Positions 1-8,803 of a stretch of DNA of 17,291 nucleotides are shown piece after piece. The position numbers and the translations under genes were made by a program. The notes below the pieces were generated by a model. It was given only the letters and a program-made list of their open reading frames with translations, was not told where the DNA came from and ran no database searches. This DNA comes from Fidelibacterota bacterium. GTDB lineage: Bacteria; Fidelibacterota; Marinisomatia; SCGC-AAA003-L08; D37C17. Every line of letters begins with the position of its first letter. The stretch's first letter is position 1. The stretch is from assembly GCA_002704685.1 (NCBI GenBank), contig PAHD01000039.1, positions 1-17,291 of the forward strand. Direction: 5' to 3'.

Positions 1-3000
1 CATACTATACATAGCTGGAAATTCATCAGGATTAGAAATAGGCCATACTGTATTAGTTTCCCATATCTTTACACCATTATTAATATCAGAATCTGTTACA
101 ATGCCATTACTTAACCATTCACTTGGAGGAGCTAATTTATACATGTGCTTACCATTTTCAATAGATGACTCTAAGATATCATAATCCATTCTATAAAAAT
201 AAAAGCTATCTACCTCAACGTATTCAGTAAATGTATACAATGCTCTATTATTATTCCATACATCCGGATCCCATGTTGTATTTGATAATTCACCAAAATG
301 TCCATACTGCAATGTATCTGGTCTTACTCCACTATCATAGGCAGTAATCGAATAGGTATAATCAACACCGTCAATTACATCCTCATCAATAAAAGACTGA
401 GTTAACCCAGTATTAGATCCTAAGTTCTGCCAATAATAACCATCATACCAAGATACATAATCTGAAACATCATCGTATCTGTATGTTGCAACATTATTAG
501 GAAGATTATTACCAAAGCTATTTTTATTGCAATCTGAAAATGCGTTTTTATAAAGACAGTAAGTACTATCTTGCTCTGCTGACAAATCATACTGAGCATA
601 AGGTTGCCATCCTACAATTTCACCATCATTATAAATTGCATCACCCCAAGTTTGCCCGTAATCAGTACTTCGATATATTTTATAACCTTGAAAATCTGCA
701 TACTTTGACAAATTATCTATTGATTTTTCTGCTAAGTTATCCCAATAAAGAAAGATTTTTTCATTTTCAGATCTTGCGTACAAGCTCGGCTGTGTAGGTT
801 CTGTAAATGCTCCATAAATCATAGGTATTGTTACTGTACTAGAACGAGCATCTGTATCATTATCTATATCTCCATCAGATACAGTTAATGAAAATGACAA
901 TAGGTCCGATTCATTAACCCAACTATAACTTTCAGGAGTATTTTCACATATTTGATTAGCAGTCCAAACTCCGCCATTATTACTACAGCAATCTTTTTCT
1001 GTAAAAGAAACTCCATCTGAGCAAAGATCTAATGGAACTGCAAATGTAGGATTAGCTACATTTTCGTCTGATAAAACAATACCATCAGGTGCACTCCAAC
1101 TATATAATAAACTAGAATAAGGAGTATCATCAAAAGAATTTTCACCATAAAGTGTAAATAATTGTCCAGATAAAGCTCTTAGTGTATCTGGATCAGTAGA
1201 TGAATTTGATGAATATCCATAAAGGTAGGATTCTTCTAAATCACCCTCATTATAAATTCTATGCTTACCTATTACAGCAACTGGAGCTTCATTTTCAACT
1301 ATACTTACACTTGCAGATACAGATTTTGATTCAAAATTATCATTTACATCAATCACAGTTAAATCAAAATCTAAGGTTTCACCTACAAGTGGATCATCAC
1401 ATGGAATCTCAAAAGTTGGGTTAACTGCGTTAACACTTGACAATACAACTCCATTAGGTGCTATCCAATTAAAAGCATAACCATCCAAAGGCATTAAACC
1501 TAAATTCTCATTATAAAATGCAATAACATTTGATGTGGTTTCATCATCCCAGCTTGTTTCAGATTCCCATTGGCCAAAAGAAACAACCTCTTGCTGTGGA
1601 TCTGAAGATCTCATTCCAAATAATGTAACTTCAGTACCACAAACATAGGTCTGGCTTATACCTGGGTTAGCTACAGGATATTGAGCTATAACATTAATAT
1701 TAATTTGAGCTTGTTCAGATTCAAGGTTAGTATTATTTTCTGCATCAACTTTAACTTCATAGGTTGTATTTTCGCCTATACTTTTATCAATAAATGCAAA
1801 TGCAATAGATGCATCATCAACACAAGAACTAGAGCATAACTCATCTTCGCAAGAAATAGTGTCATCATTACTACAGTATCCTGAGATTAAAGAATTAGGG
1901 CTCCAAGAGAAATCTAAATCACTAACCAAACCATCAGGATTAGTCGTTGAACTTGCATCAAGCCTAATAAATGAATTCTCATTTCCATCTATTTCTGTTT
2001 CAGCTACTCCAATTATTGGCATTCTTGCTTCAATAGTGAAATCTGTTTCAACAGATGACTCTAAAGTTCCATCACCAACTGTTAATGTTAATGAATAATT
2101 TTTATCTTGACCAATATACTCGGGAGCAACAAAACTAACCTCAGATAATTCTGACCCAATAAGATCTAAATCAGGTGGATTAAGAGACCAGCTGTATGAT
2201 AAATTTCCTGTAAAAGTATTATCAGTACTTGAAAGAGCATTAAAAGTAATTGTATAACCTTCATAAAACTCGGTCAAATCTTGCTCACTTATTATTTCTT
2301 CACCTAATACCATACTTGAAAACTCAGCAACAGGAGAAGGGTTAGTGTTTAAAGAAGCAATGTTAATCTTAATATTCACACTATCACTGTTTGGTCCATC
2401 ACTTACAGTAAGAACAATATTAATTTCATTTAAAGATGGAATTTCTATTGTTGGATTACTAATACTTGCATCTGAAAAAACAACATCACTTGACTCCCAT
2501 GAAAATGATAAATCAACACCTTCTGGATCTGATGATAGAGAAGCATCTAAGGTGATTATTGAACCTTCCAAGGCCTGCCATGATGGAGACCAATAATTAT
2601 CAACTTCGTTATAAATAAAATCAGCATTAGGTAAAGCAATAGGATTATCATTATCTGTAAGAGTAACAGTTAAATAATTATCACATGTTGCGCAATAGTG
2701 ATAACCGGCATTTGAAAAAGAATCAACATCTGGAATTGATGAATTTCCATTGTCAGGATCTTCATAATAAATCCATTCTGAATTTTCAGAATTAGTTCCA
2801 GCTGATGAATTCCAACATGCTTGATTTTCAACACTACCATTATTATTTTCTAGACAATCTTCATTAATATTACCTGAAACCACATTATCTTTTCTAATTA
2901 TTTGAGCATCTTTTGTCGCTTCTATATTTCCAGCAACATCCCATGCAGAGCCAGGATCAGTAGTACCACCTATTGCATCAACAAGCTGACCATTTAAAAC

Positions 3001-4218
3001 AATAGCAATAGCATCATCACCGCCAGGATTAAAATTAGTCCAATTAATATAATTTATATTTTCAAAATCAATAAGTTCTGCAGCATCATTATTATTTGCA
3101 GCTCTCCTAGTGATTGCAATTGCTTCACCAGGATTAATGGAGTATCCAGATAAAGAGAAAGTAGTATTACTTCCATCATTTCCCCAAGTACCACCATTTG
3201 ATAGCCTCCAAAGCTCATAATTCTCTAAATCAATAGTCTGGCTAGTTGGGTTATAAATTTCAAAATATCTACCATCTGTATCATCAGGATGTTCACAGTA
3301 TTCACTTATAAAAATACTCTCTCCAATATTTATCTCTGAATTATCTGAACCATCATTAACAGTTAATGAAAAAATATGACTATTTTCGATTGGAATTGAA
3401 TTTCCATCATATTGTACAATAATTTGAGCATCATTTTCAGATCCTTCAACAATCGAAAAACCACTAGGTATAGTCCATAAATAAGTTAAACTAGAACCTT
3501 CTGGATCAAAAGAAAAAGAACCATCTAGTTCAAAAGTTGTTCCAAGCTTTACTTCTAAATCAGGACCAGGTATTGCAATAGGCTCTTGATTTGCAACTAC
3601 CAAAATAGATATGGCCTGAACAGATGAATCTTGACCATCGGAAACTGTTAAATTAATTGTAAAATTTTGATCTGATGTGACATTTGGTGAAGTACAATTC
3701 AGTATAGATGAATCTTCTTCAACACAATTAAATTCATCTGGGACGTCCCAATTAAATGTCATAATTCCTGTTAAAGAACTATTATCTTGAGTTCCACTAG
3801 CATCTAATATGAATTCTGAATTTTTATTAACAGTTAATGAAGTTTCAACTTCAATAACAGGTGGCAGATTCACATCTAAAACTGATATTACAATAGTATC
3901 AGGCTCAGAATTATAATCTCCATCATTTACAACTAAAATAATTGTAATATCTTCAGCATTATTTCCCAAAACAAAAGTAGGACTCATGCCTTCTAAATTA
4001 GATTCAAAAAAATCAGATGACCAAATATAAGTTAAACTACTTCCTTCAGGATCTGATGATCCAGAACCATCTAACGTTACTGTTGATCCAATAAAATATG
4101 TTTTATCATCACCAGCATTTGCCAAAGGAATAAAACAATTATCTCCTCTAACACAAGGATAAACTGTAGATGAAATTAAAAATGAAAAAAATAATATATT
4201 TCTAAGACACTTAAACAT
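1..4218 (-). CDS. Giant secreted PKD/Ig-repeat protein with lamin-tail domain (3' end outside window)
   Basis: The frame stays open from the ATG at 4218-4216 to position 1, giving 1406 codons with no stop, so the C-terminus lies outside the window. Residues 1-20 form a hydrophobic signal peptide (MFKCLRNILFFSFLISS). Three PKD/Ig-like repeats follow (about residues 33-295), each with the pattern 'G..V.LDGS.S.DPEG..L.Y.W' and ending in 'L.V.DG'. A lamin-tail-like domain sits at about 295-450 ('ISEYCEHPDD', 'YFEIYNPTSQ', 'ENYELWRLSNGG'). Five more diverged PKD-like repeats reach about 1135. A fibronectin-III-like module follows at about 1138-1310 ('FQGYKIYRSTDYGQTWG', 'DGVDYTYSITAYDSG') and closely resembles one in the gene at 5234-8803. 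The start overlaps the PorV-family stop as TAATG, so it is the last visible gene of the operon. The likely role is an extracellular adhesin or scaffold; this is inference. Architecture is confident, function is not. Confidence 0.9.
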   Translation of the reverse strand, partial: MFKCLRNILFFSFLISSTVYPCVRGDNCFIPLANAGDDKTYFIGSTVTLDGSGSSDPEGSSLTYIWSSDFFESNLEGMSPTFVLGNNAEDITIILVVNDGDYNSEPDTIVISVLDVNLPPVIEVETSLTVNKNSEFILDASGTQDNSSLTGIMTFNWDVPDEFNCVEEDSSILNCTSPNVTSDQNFTINLTVSDGQDSSVQAISILVVANQEPIAIPGPDLEVKLGTTFELDGSFSFDPEGSSLTYLWTIPSGFSIVEGSENDAQIIVQYDGNSIPIENSHIFSLTVNDGSDNSEINIGESIFISEYCEHPDDTDGRYFEIYNPTSQTIDLENYELWRLSNGGTWGNDGSNTTFSLSGYSINPGEAIAITRRAANNNDAAELIDFENINYINWTNFNPGGDDAIAIVLNGQLVDAIGGTTDPGSAWDVAGNIEATKDAQIIRKDNVVSGNINEDCLENNNGSVENQACWNSSAGTNSENSEWIYYEDPDNGNSSIPDVDSFSNAGYHYCATCDNYLTVTLTDNDNPIALPNADFIYNEVDNYWSPSWQALEGSIITLDASLSSDPEGVDLSFSWESSDVVFSDASISNPTIEIPSLNEINIVLTVSDGPNSDSVNIKINIASLNTNPSPVAEFSSMVLGEEIISEQDLTEFYEGYTITFNALSSTDNTFTGNLSYSWSLNPPDLDLIGSELSEVSFVAPEYIGQDKNYSLTLTVGDGTLESSVETDFTIEARMPIIGVAETEIDGNENSFIRLDASSTTNPDGLVSDLDFSWSPNSLISGYCSNDDTISCEDELCSSSCVDDASIAFAFIDKSIGENTTYEVKVDAENNTNLESEQAQININVIAQYPVANPGISQTYVCGTEVTLFGMRSSDPQQEVVSFGQWESETSWDDETTSNVIAFYNENLGLMPLDGYAFNWIAPNGVVLSSVNAVNPTFEIPCDDPLVGETLDFDLTVIDVNDNFESKSVSASVSIVENEAPVAVIGKHRIYNEGDLEESYLYGYSSNSSTDPDTLRALSGQLFTLYGENSFDDTPYSSLLYSWSAPDGIVLSDENVANPTFAVPLDLCSDGVSFTEKDCCSNNGGVWTANQICENTPESYSWVNESDLLSFSLTVSDGDIDNDTDARSSTVTIPMIYGAFTEPTQPSLYARSENEKIFLYWDNLAEKSIDNLSKYADFQGYKIYRSTDYGQTWGDAIYNDGEIVGWQPYAQYDLSAEQDSTYCLYKNAFSDCNKNSFGNNLPNNVATYRYDDVSDYVSWYDGYYWQNLGSNTGLTQSFIDEDVIDGVDYTYSITAYDSGVRPDTLQYGHFGELSNTTWDPDVWNNNRALYTFTEYVEVDSFYFYRMDYDILESSIENGKHMYKLAPPSEWLSNGIVTDSDINNGVKIWETNTVWPISNPDEFPAMYSM

Positions 4219-5234
4219 TAAAACTCAAAATTCAGTCCAAATTGATGTGTATAATCAAGTACTCCATAATTTACATAAGCATAATCTATCCCTAGACCAA
4301 AGCCTTCAGTCTGTAAATTAAATCCTAGTCCTAAACTTGCATCGGCTGTATCATGTCCAAAATGAGTTCCACCTCTAACGAAAAATGTATCTGATAAACC
4401 ATACTCAAAACCCATAGCTCCATATAATGTAAAGTCAATTGGATTAATGGCATCAAGTGAAACTAAAAGCTTATGATTTTTACTTTTAATAAACTCGCTC
4501 TCAGGACCAATAAGCGTATTTGCAAAACCTAATCTAAATGTCAGAGGTAATGAAAATGATTCAGCTATCTGTTGACAATAACCTGTTGGTGATTCATCGC
4601 ATTCAATTTCTAAACCCTCTCCATCGTATTTTACATCTGGACCAAGATTATTAATGGACATTCCTAAAACAAAACCATAAATACCAGTATTAAAGTTTGA
4701 ACCAATATCAACTGCAAAAGATTGCATTTGCGTTGTATAAATTTGCTCCCTTATATATTTTCCTGTAAAACCTATGCGTAATCTATTGGTTACCCTTCTA
4801 CCATAAGCTCCTCTTAAGCATAAACCAGTCATGCTAAATGTTTCACCCGTTCCATCAGGATAAAATTCATTTGTAACATCCATAGATCCTGAATCTAAGA
4901 AGAACATATGTAAACCAGCATAATCAACTCCTGAAAGATTAGTAGCATAGCCTAAAACATTATAACTGATACCAGCTACATATTGATTAGTAGATACAAA
5001 TCCTTGCTGACCCATCACAAAAGAAACACTAGCAGGATTATAAGGAATACCAGCAACATCATCAGCAACAGCAGTATATGCACCGCCCATTCCAATAGCC
5101 CTAGTACCTGTTTCTAACTTAAGCCAATTAGCTGCACCCGTTGCAACTTTGGTTACAATATCTACATTATCCTGTGCTTGAACAAAAGATACACTTAATA
5201 ATACTGCTATATAATATGTCTTTAATCTATACAT
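4218..5234 (-). CDS. PorV/PorQ-family outer-membrane beta-barrel protein
   Basis: This 338-residue protein has a signal peptide (about 1-20, ending 'SFVQAQ'). The family hallmark follows at about residues 42-60: 'ETGTRAIGMGGAYTAVADD', then 'NPAS'. The rest alternates short amphipathic strands with Gly- and aromatic-rich turns, as in FadL-like barrels, and ends 'HQFGLNFEF' with a terminal Phe suited to BAM insertion. In Bacteroidota, PorV is the type IX shuttle that binds sorting domains of cargo and passes them to the attachment complex; PorQ is a related paralog. Which role applies here is unknown. It lies between two large secreted-protein genes, overlapping both by one base (TAATG at 5236-5232 and 4220-4216). 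A GGTGG stretch lies just upstream of its ATG. Family call is confident; specific shuttle function is inferred. Confidence 0.88.
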   Translation of the reverse strand: MYRLKTYYIAVLLSVSFVQAQDNVDIVTKVATGAANWLKLETGTRAIGMGGAYTAVADDVAGIPYNPASVSFVMGQQGFVSTNQYVAGISYNVLGYATNLSGVDYAGLHMFFLDSGSMDVTNEFYPDGTGETFSMTGLCLRGAYGRRVTNRLRIGFTGKYIREQIYTTQMQSFAVDIGSNFNTGIYGFVLGMSINNLGPDVKYDGEGLEIECDESPTGYCQQIAESFSLPLTFRLGFANTLIGPESEFIKSKNHKLLVSLDAINPIDFTLYGAMGFEYGLSDTFFVRGGTHFGHDTADASLGLGFNLQTEGFGLGIDYAYVNYGVLDYTHQFGLNFEF

Positions 5235-8200
5235 TATCTTACCACCGCAAATTTGCCAAGAAATTTTTCACCTTCAAAGCCAGGTACTTGGTTTTCTACA
5301 GAAAAAATGTATAACCCTGGAGCAACTTCTTGATTATTTAAAGTTCTAACATCCCAAAATAAATTACCATCTTCTTCATCATCGTGCTCAAGAGTAACAA
5401 CTTTCTCTCCTGAAATAGTAAAAATTGTTAATTTACACTTAGCTGGCAAATGGGTAAATCTAATTTGCTTTCTATACTCATTATCTTCAAATCCACTGTG
5501 AACAAAGAAAGGATTTGGAACAGCTTTAATATTTTGTGAAATACTTTGAGTTGAATTTGAACCTGATTGTACTGTTACATAATTCTTATCATTATTAGTT
5601 CTTCCTCTACTAGACTCAATTGACTGATAACCATCTGGAGCAGCAAAGCTTAAAGGATTGGCTGTATTTAATTCTTGGTTATATATACCATATTCCTCAT
5701 TGAAATTACTGATATAATCAGGAGGTATTCCTGTATCATATGAAGTAATAGCATATGTATATTCTTTTCCATCAATTACATTACAATCTGTAAATGAACG
5801 CTTTATACCAAGCTCTAAACCATCACTATCAACAGCATCACAGTCCCCAAGTGCATTTGGACCTTTAATTAAATTATGAACATCCGTTCCACAAACATTG
5901 TAACCTCTAATATCAGGAACCCCATCTTCATTACCTCCCCACCTAGAATCATCACAATCAACAACACTAAAGACTGGAGAGTAACTTAATTGATCTAAAT
6001 CTGGTAGTAAGCTATAAACATCTACTGTTATTCTATTATCTTGGCAAGTATTTTCAACACAATCAATCCAGCCATCTTCATCCTTGCAATTAACTGGTTG
6101 CTGCACAACACCCTCACTATCTAGCAACTGACACGTTTCATGACAAGAACTTAAAATATAATAATCAGGATTTGATATACTACATTCCCCATGATAATCA
6201 TTAGAAAAAGTACAATGATTGTAATCCTGCTCAGCAGTTAAATGAAATGATGCATATGGAATCCAGCTATCAGGATCCTCAACATCATAAAGATCAGTGT
6301 CAGGGTTACCCCATGTCAAGCCCCCATCAGTACTTCTATAAATATTATAACCTTCAAAATCAGAGTAGCCAGTTACAACATCAGTAGAGTTTTCTGCAGT
6401 ATCATCCCAGCTTAAGTTTATACAATGATGTTGACCGTCATACCACTCTTCATCATTATTCTCCTCTCCAATTGTTGCAGTTAAAGTTGGAGTATCTGGA
6501 GAAGTATATCCTTGATAGTGACTATTATACATTAATTGAGCAAAAGTAGCATTTTTTATTAAATCATCTCTATTTTGGCCAAAAATAATACAAAAAGAAA
6601 ATGGAGCCTGCTCACCAACTTCAAGACTAAATGGACCACTGCTCATTTGCAATACAGCATCTAATCCATCAGGGTCGTCCTGAAAAAAAGAAGTTTGCTC
6701 AAGACCTTCGAGTGAATCAAAATGTGGATTAAGAGTATTTGGATCATCTAAAGTAGGATTATCAGTATGAAAATACCAATCTTTTTCATCATCAGATAAG
6801 TTGGTTGTATCGCCAGCAATTATTTTATACATAATATCTTCTTTATTTCTTGCTTGCGAAGTTCCAGGATCACCAGCACAACATCCAGCATCACCTTCTT
6901 GGTAAGTAACACCAGGCCTGTTATACCATGAAAACCAATGCCAATCAGTCATTTTCAATTTATCACCGGGGTATATGTCGTTAATACCATCAAGATTTAA
7001 ATCTACAGCTTCAGTTGCATAAGGTGAATCTAATAACTGAGTTGCTACAATACCTATATCTTCTGGAGGACCAAAAGAGTAATCATATATCATAGCAATA
7101 CTTACTCTTAAAGTATCATCATTTATAACATCACACCCATCAGGTGATAAATCAGGATTTTTACAATCATAATATTCCATAAAATCATCATCATTAGAAT
7201 GAACACCAAAACTTCCAAATCTATTAGATGTAACAACATCTGCATCCATATAAAAACCCATTGAAGTACCTTTGTATGTAAAACCTTTACCTGCATTTAA
7301 TTTAGTTCCATCAGGCATAACCATACCATCACCACAAATCAAATTACCATTATTATCAGTTACATATACTTTATTACCATACCTATCTTTTTCAAATGCG
7401 CACCATCCATCACCGCTCTCATTTCTAACATTTACAGTTACAAAAATAATATCTTCAGCAAATGAAATTCCATATGAATGAGCCTCAGCCATAACACGCA
7501 TACCCATCGGGTAACCTGTTTGCTCATATTCATTATTTGTAACCATATTTCCTCTATGAGCCCACCTATCATCAAACTCCATGTAAACATCCATATCTGA
7601 AATAAATCTATCGGTGGTCATCCAACAATCATCATTGTATCTTTTAGCAGGAAAACACCCAGTCTCTTCAGGGGAATAACTCTCTGCATACCAACCAGGC
7701 CAAGTTGGTACCAACTGACCATCTTCATTGAAATCAGTAGGCCATGTATCAGATTCACCACTATGGGCTAAAACAGGATATGTACCTGTATCTAGATAAT
7801 TTATATCACCAAAGACGTCACTTTCATTGATTACCGTATTATGAGTATTTTCTCTAGATTTAGTTGATGCGTGCCAATCAGTATTTGAACTTGGACTCCA
7901 TCTTGTAAACCAAGATTCTGCTACATTGGAACCATAATAGTCATAATCATCATCTGATGTCCACTCATCTTGGTCATCACCATAATCATATAAGTCAAAA
8001 TCATCTAATCTTTGCTTTAACGAAGGCCTCATTGCCCATGGAAATACAAAGCCAACACCTTTACGTAAGAGGTTATCTCCATATACGTTAGCATTATTAG
8101 GATCGACATTAAAATCTTCGCTTTCTTGCAAGCTTATCATTACAACTTCATTTAAATTATTTATACAATATTGATTGACATCATTAAAATCACATTCCAA

Positions 8201-8803
8201 CAAAATCTGCTGCCCCTCATCATCAAAACATGTCTGATTTGCAATCTCGTAAGGAGAACAGAGCTTATCTCCAAGAATACCATTATCATTATAAGCATCA
8301 AATACTATGCTAACAAAATTTGTATCTCCATCTTCATACCATGAAAATCCTGGTATAGTATTGTTTGGATCTTGGTAAGCTTCATTTGAACACCATATCA
8401 CATAACCATTATCACCTGCGGGACATGCTGGATTAGAATCGTTATTATACCAATCATAAAGATATGAATAACTTTGCCCAGGAATTCCTGCAACAAAAGC
8501 TACTGCAGGTAAATAAGTATAGTTCCCCCACAAACCAGGTGGATGATGATCCCAATCTATTATTCTTCCATAGTTTGTTATTGCTGCTTGCGCCTTACCT
8601 TTTAGCAGATATCCCCTAGCCCTATCATTCATTGGATTTGAAGGAAAACCAAATTCACCAACTTTACCAAATGATTGACCTGACATAGTACTAGACCAAG
8701 GGTGACCCGCTGAATTATTTTTATCTACAAGCTCACCAGATAATAAAAAGTTACAAAAAAGAAACAGCACATAAACTGCCATATATGATTTATTATATTT
8801 CAT
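5234..8803 (-). CDS. Large secreted protein with Fn3-like module and FlgD/type IX-like C-terminal domain
   Basis: This 1189-residue protein has a signal peptide at residues 1-23 (hydrophobic core 'YVLFLFCNFLLSG'). The N-terminal two thirds is a large extracellular region rich in Asp, Trp, Tyr and Cys, with no enzyme motif that I recognise. A segment near residues 700-760 ('SSGPFSLEVGEQAPFSF', then 'NATFAQLMYN') resembles a stretch I associate with FCB sorting-domain proteins encoded beside TonB receptors; that is recollection, not a search. A fibronectin-III-like module spans about 770-1040 ('FEGYNIYRSTDGGLTWG', 'DGKEYTYAITSYDTG'). Residues 1088-1189 form a FlgD-Ig-like domain: 'KAVPNPFF', 'LTIFTISGEKV', 'APGLYIFSVEN', ending 'GKFAVVR'. 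Its ATG overlaps the receptor stop as TAATG, and its stop overlaps the PorV-family ATG, so it is probably made stoichiometrically with both. A surface partner of the receptor is likely but unproven. Confidence 0.87.
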   Translation of the reverse strand: MKYNKSYMAVYVLFLFCNFLLSGELVDKNNSAGHPWSSTMSGQSFGKVGEFGFPSNPMNDRARGYLLKGKAQAAITNYGRIIDWDHHPPGLWGNYTYLPAVAFVAGIPGQSYSYLYDWYNNDSNPACPAGDNGYVIWCSNEAYQDPNNTIPGFSWYEDGDTNFVSIVFDAYNDNGILGDKLCSPYEIANQTCFDDEGQQILLECDFNDVNQYCINNLNEVVMISLQESEDFNVDPNNANVYGDNLLRKGVGFVFPWAMRPSLKQRLDDFDLYDYGDDQDEWTSDDDYDYYGSNVAESWFTRWSPSSNTDWHASTKSRENTHNTVINESDVFGDINYLDTGTYPVLAHSGESDTWPTDFNEDGQLVPTWPGWYAESYSPEETGCFPAKRYNDDCWMTTDRFISDMDVYMEFDDRWAHRGNMVTNNEYEQTGYPMGMRVMAEAHSYGISFAEDIIFVTVNVRNESGDGWCAFEKDRYGNKVYVTDNNGNLICGDGMVMPDGTKLNAGKGFTYKGTSMGFYMDADVVTSNRFGSFGVHSNDDDFMEYYDCKNPDLSPDGCDVINDDTLRVSIAMIYDYSFGPPEDIGIVATQLLDSPYATEAVDLNLDGINDIYPGDKLKMTDWHWFSWYNRPGVTYQEGDAGCCAGDPGTSQARNKEDIMYKIIAGDTTNLSDDEKDWYFHTDNPTLDDPNTLNPHFDSLEGLEQTSFFQDDPDGLDAVLQMSSGPFSLEVGEQAPFSFCIIFGQNRDDLIKNATFAQLMYNSHYQGYTSPDTPTLTATIGEENNDEEWYDGQHHCINLSWDDTAENSTDVVTGYSDFEGYNIYRSTDGGLTWGNPDTDLYDVEDPDSWIPYASFHLTAEQDYNHCTFSNDYHGECSISNPDYYILSSCHETCQLLDSEGVVQQPVNCKDEDGWIDCVENTCQDNRITVDVYSLLPDLDQLSYSPVFSVVDCDDSRWGGNEDGVPDIRGYNVCGTDVHNLIKGPNALGDCDAVDSDGLELGIKRSFTDCNVIDGKEYTYAITSYDTGIPPDYISNFNEEYGIYNQELNTANPLSFAAPDGYQSIESSRGRTNNDKNYVTVQSGSNSTQSISQNIKAVPNPFFVHSGFEDNEYRKQIRFTHLPAKCKLTIFTISGEKVVTLEHDDEEDGNLFWDVRTLNNQEVAPGLYIFSVENQVPGFEGEKFLGKFAVVR

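Noticed and set aside
540..2596. Plus-strand open frames inside this stretch, for example 540-797, 1200-1424, 1859-2098 and 2345-2596
   Set aside because: They lie antisense to the uninterrupted minus-strand giant gene, have no ribosome-binding context, and encode low-complexity proteins with no domain or signal.
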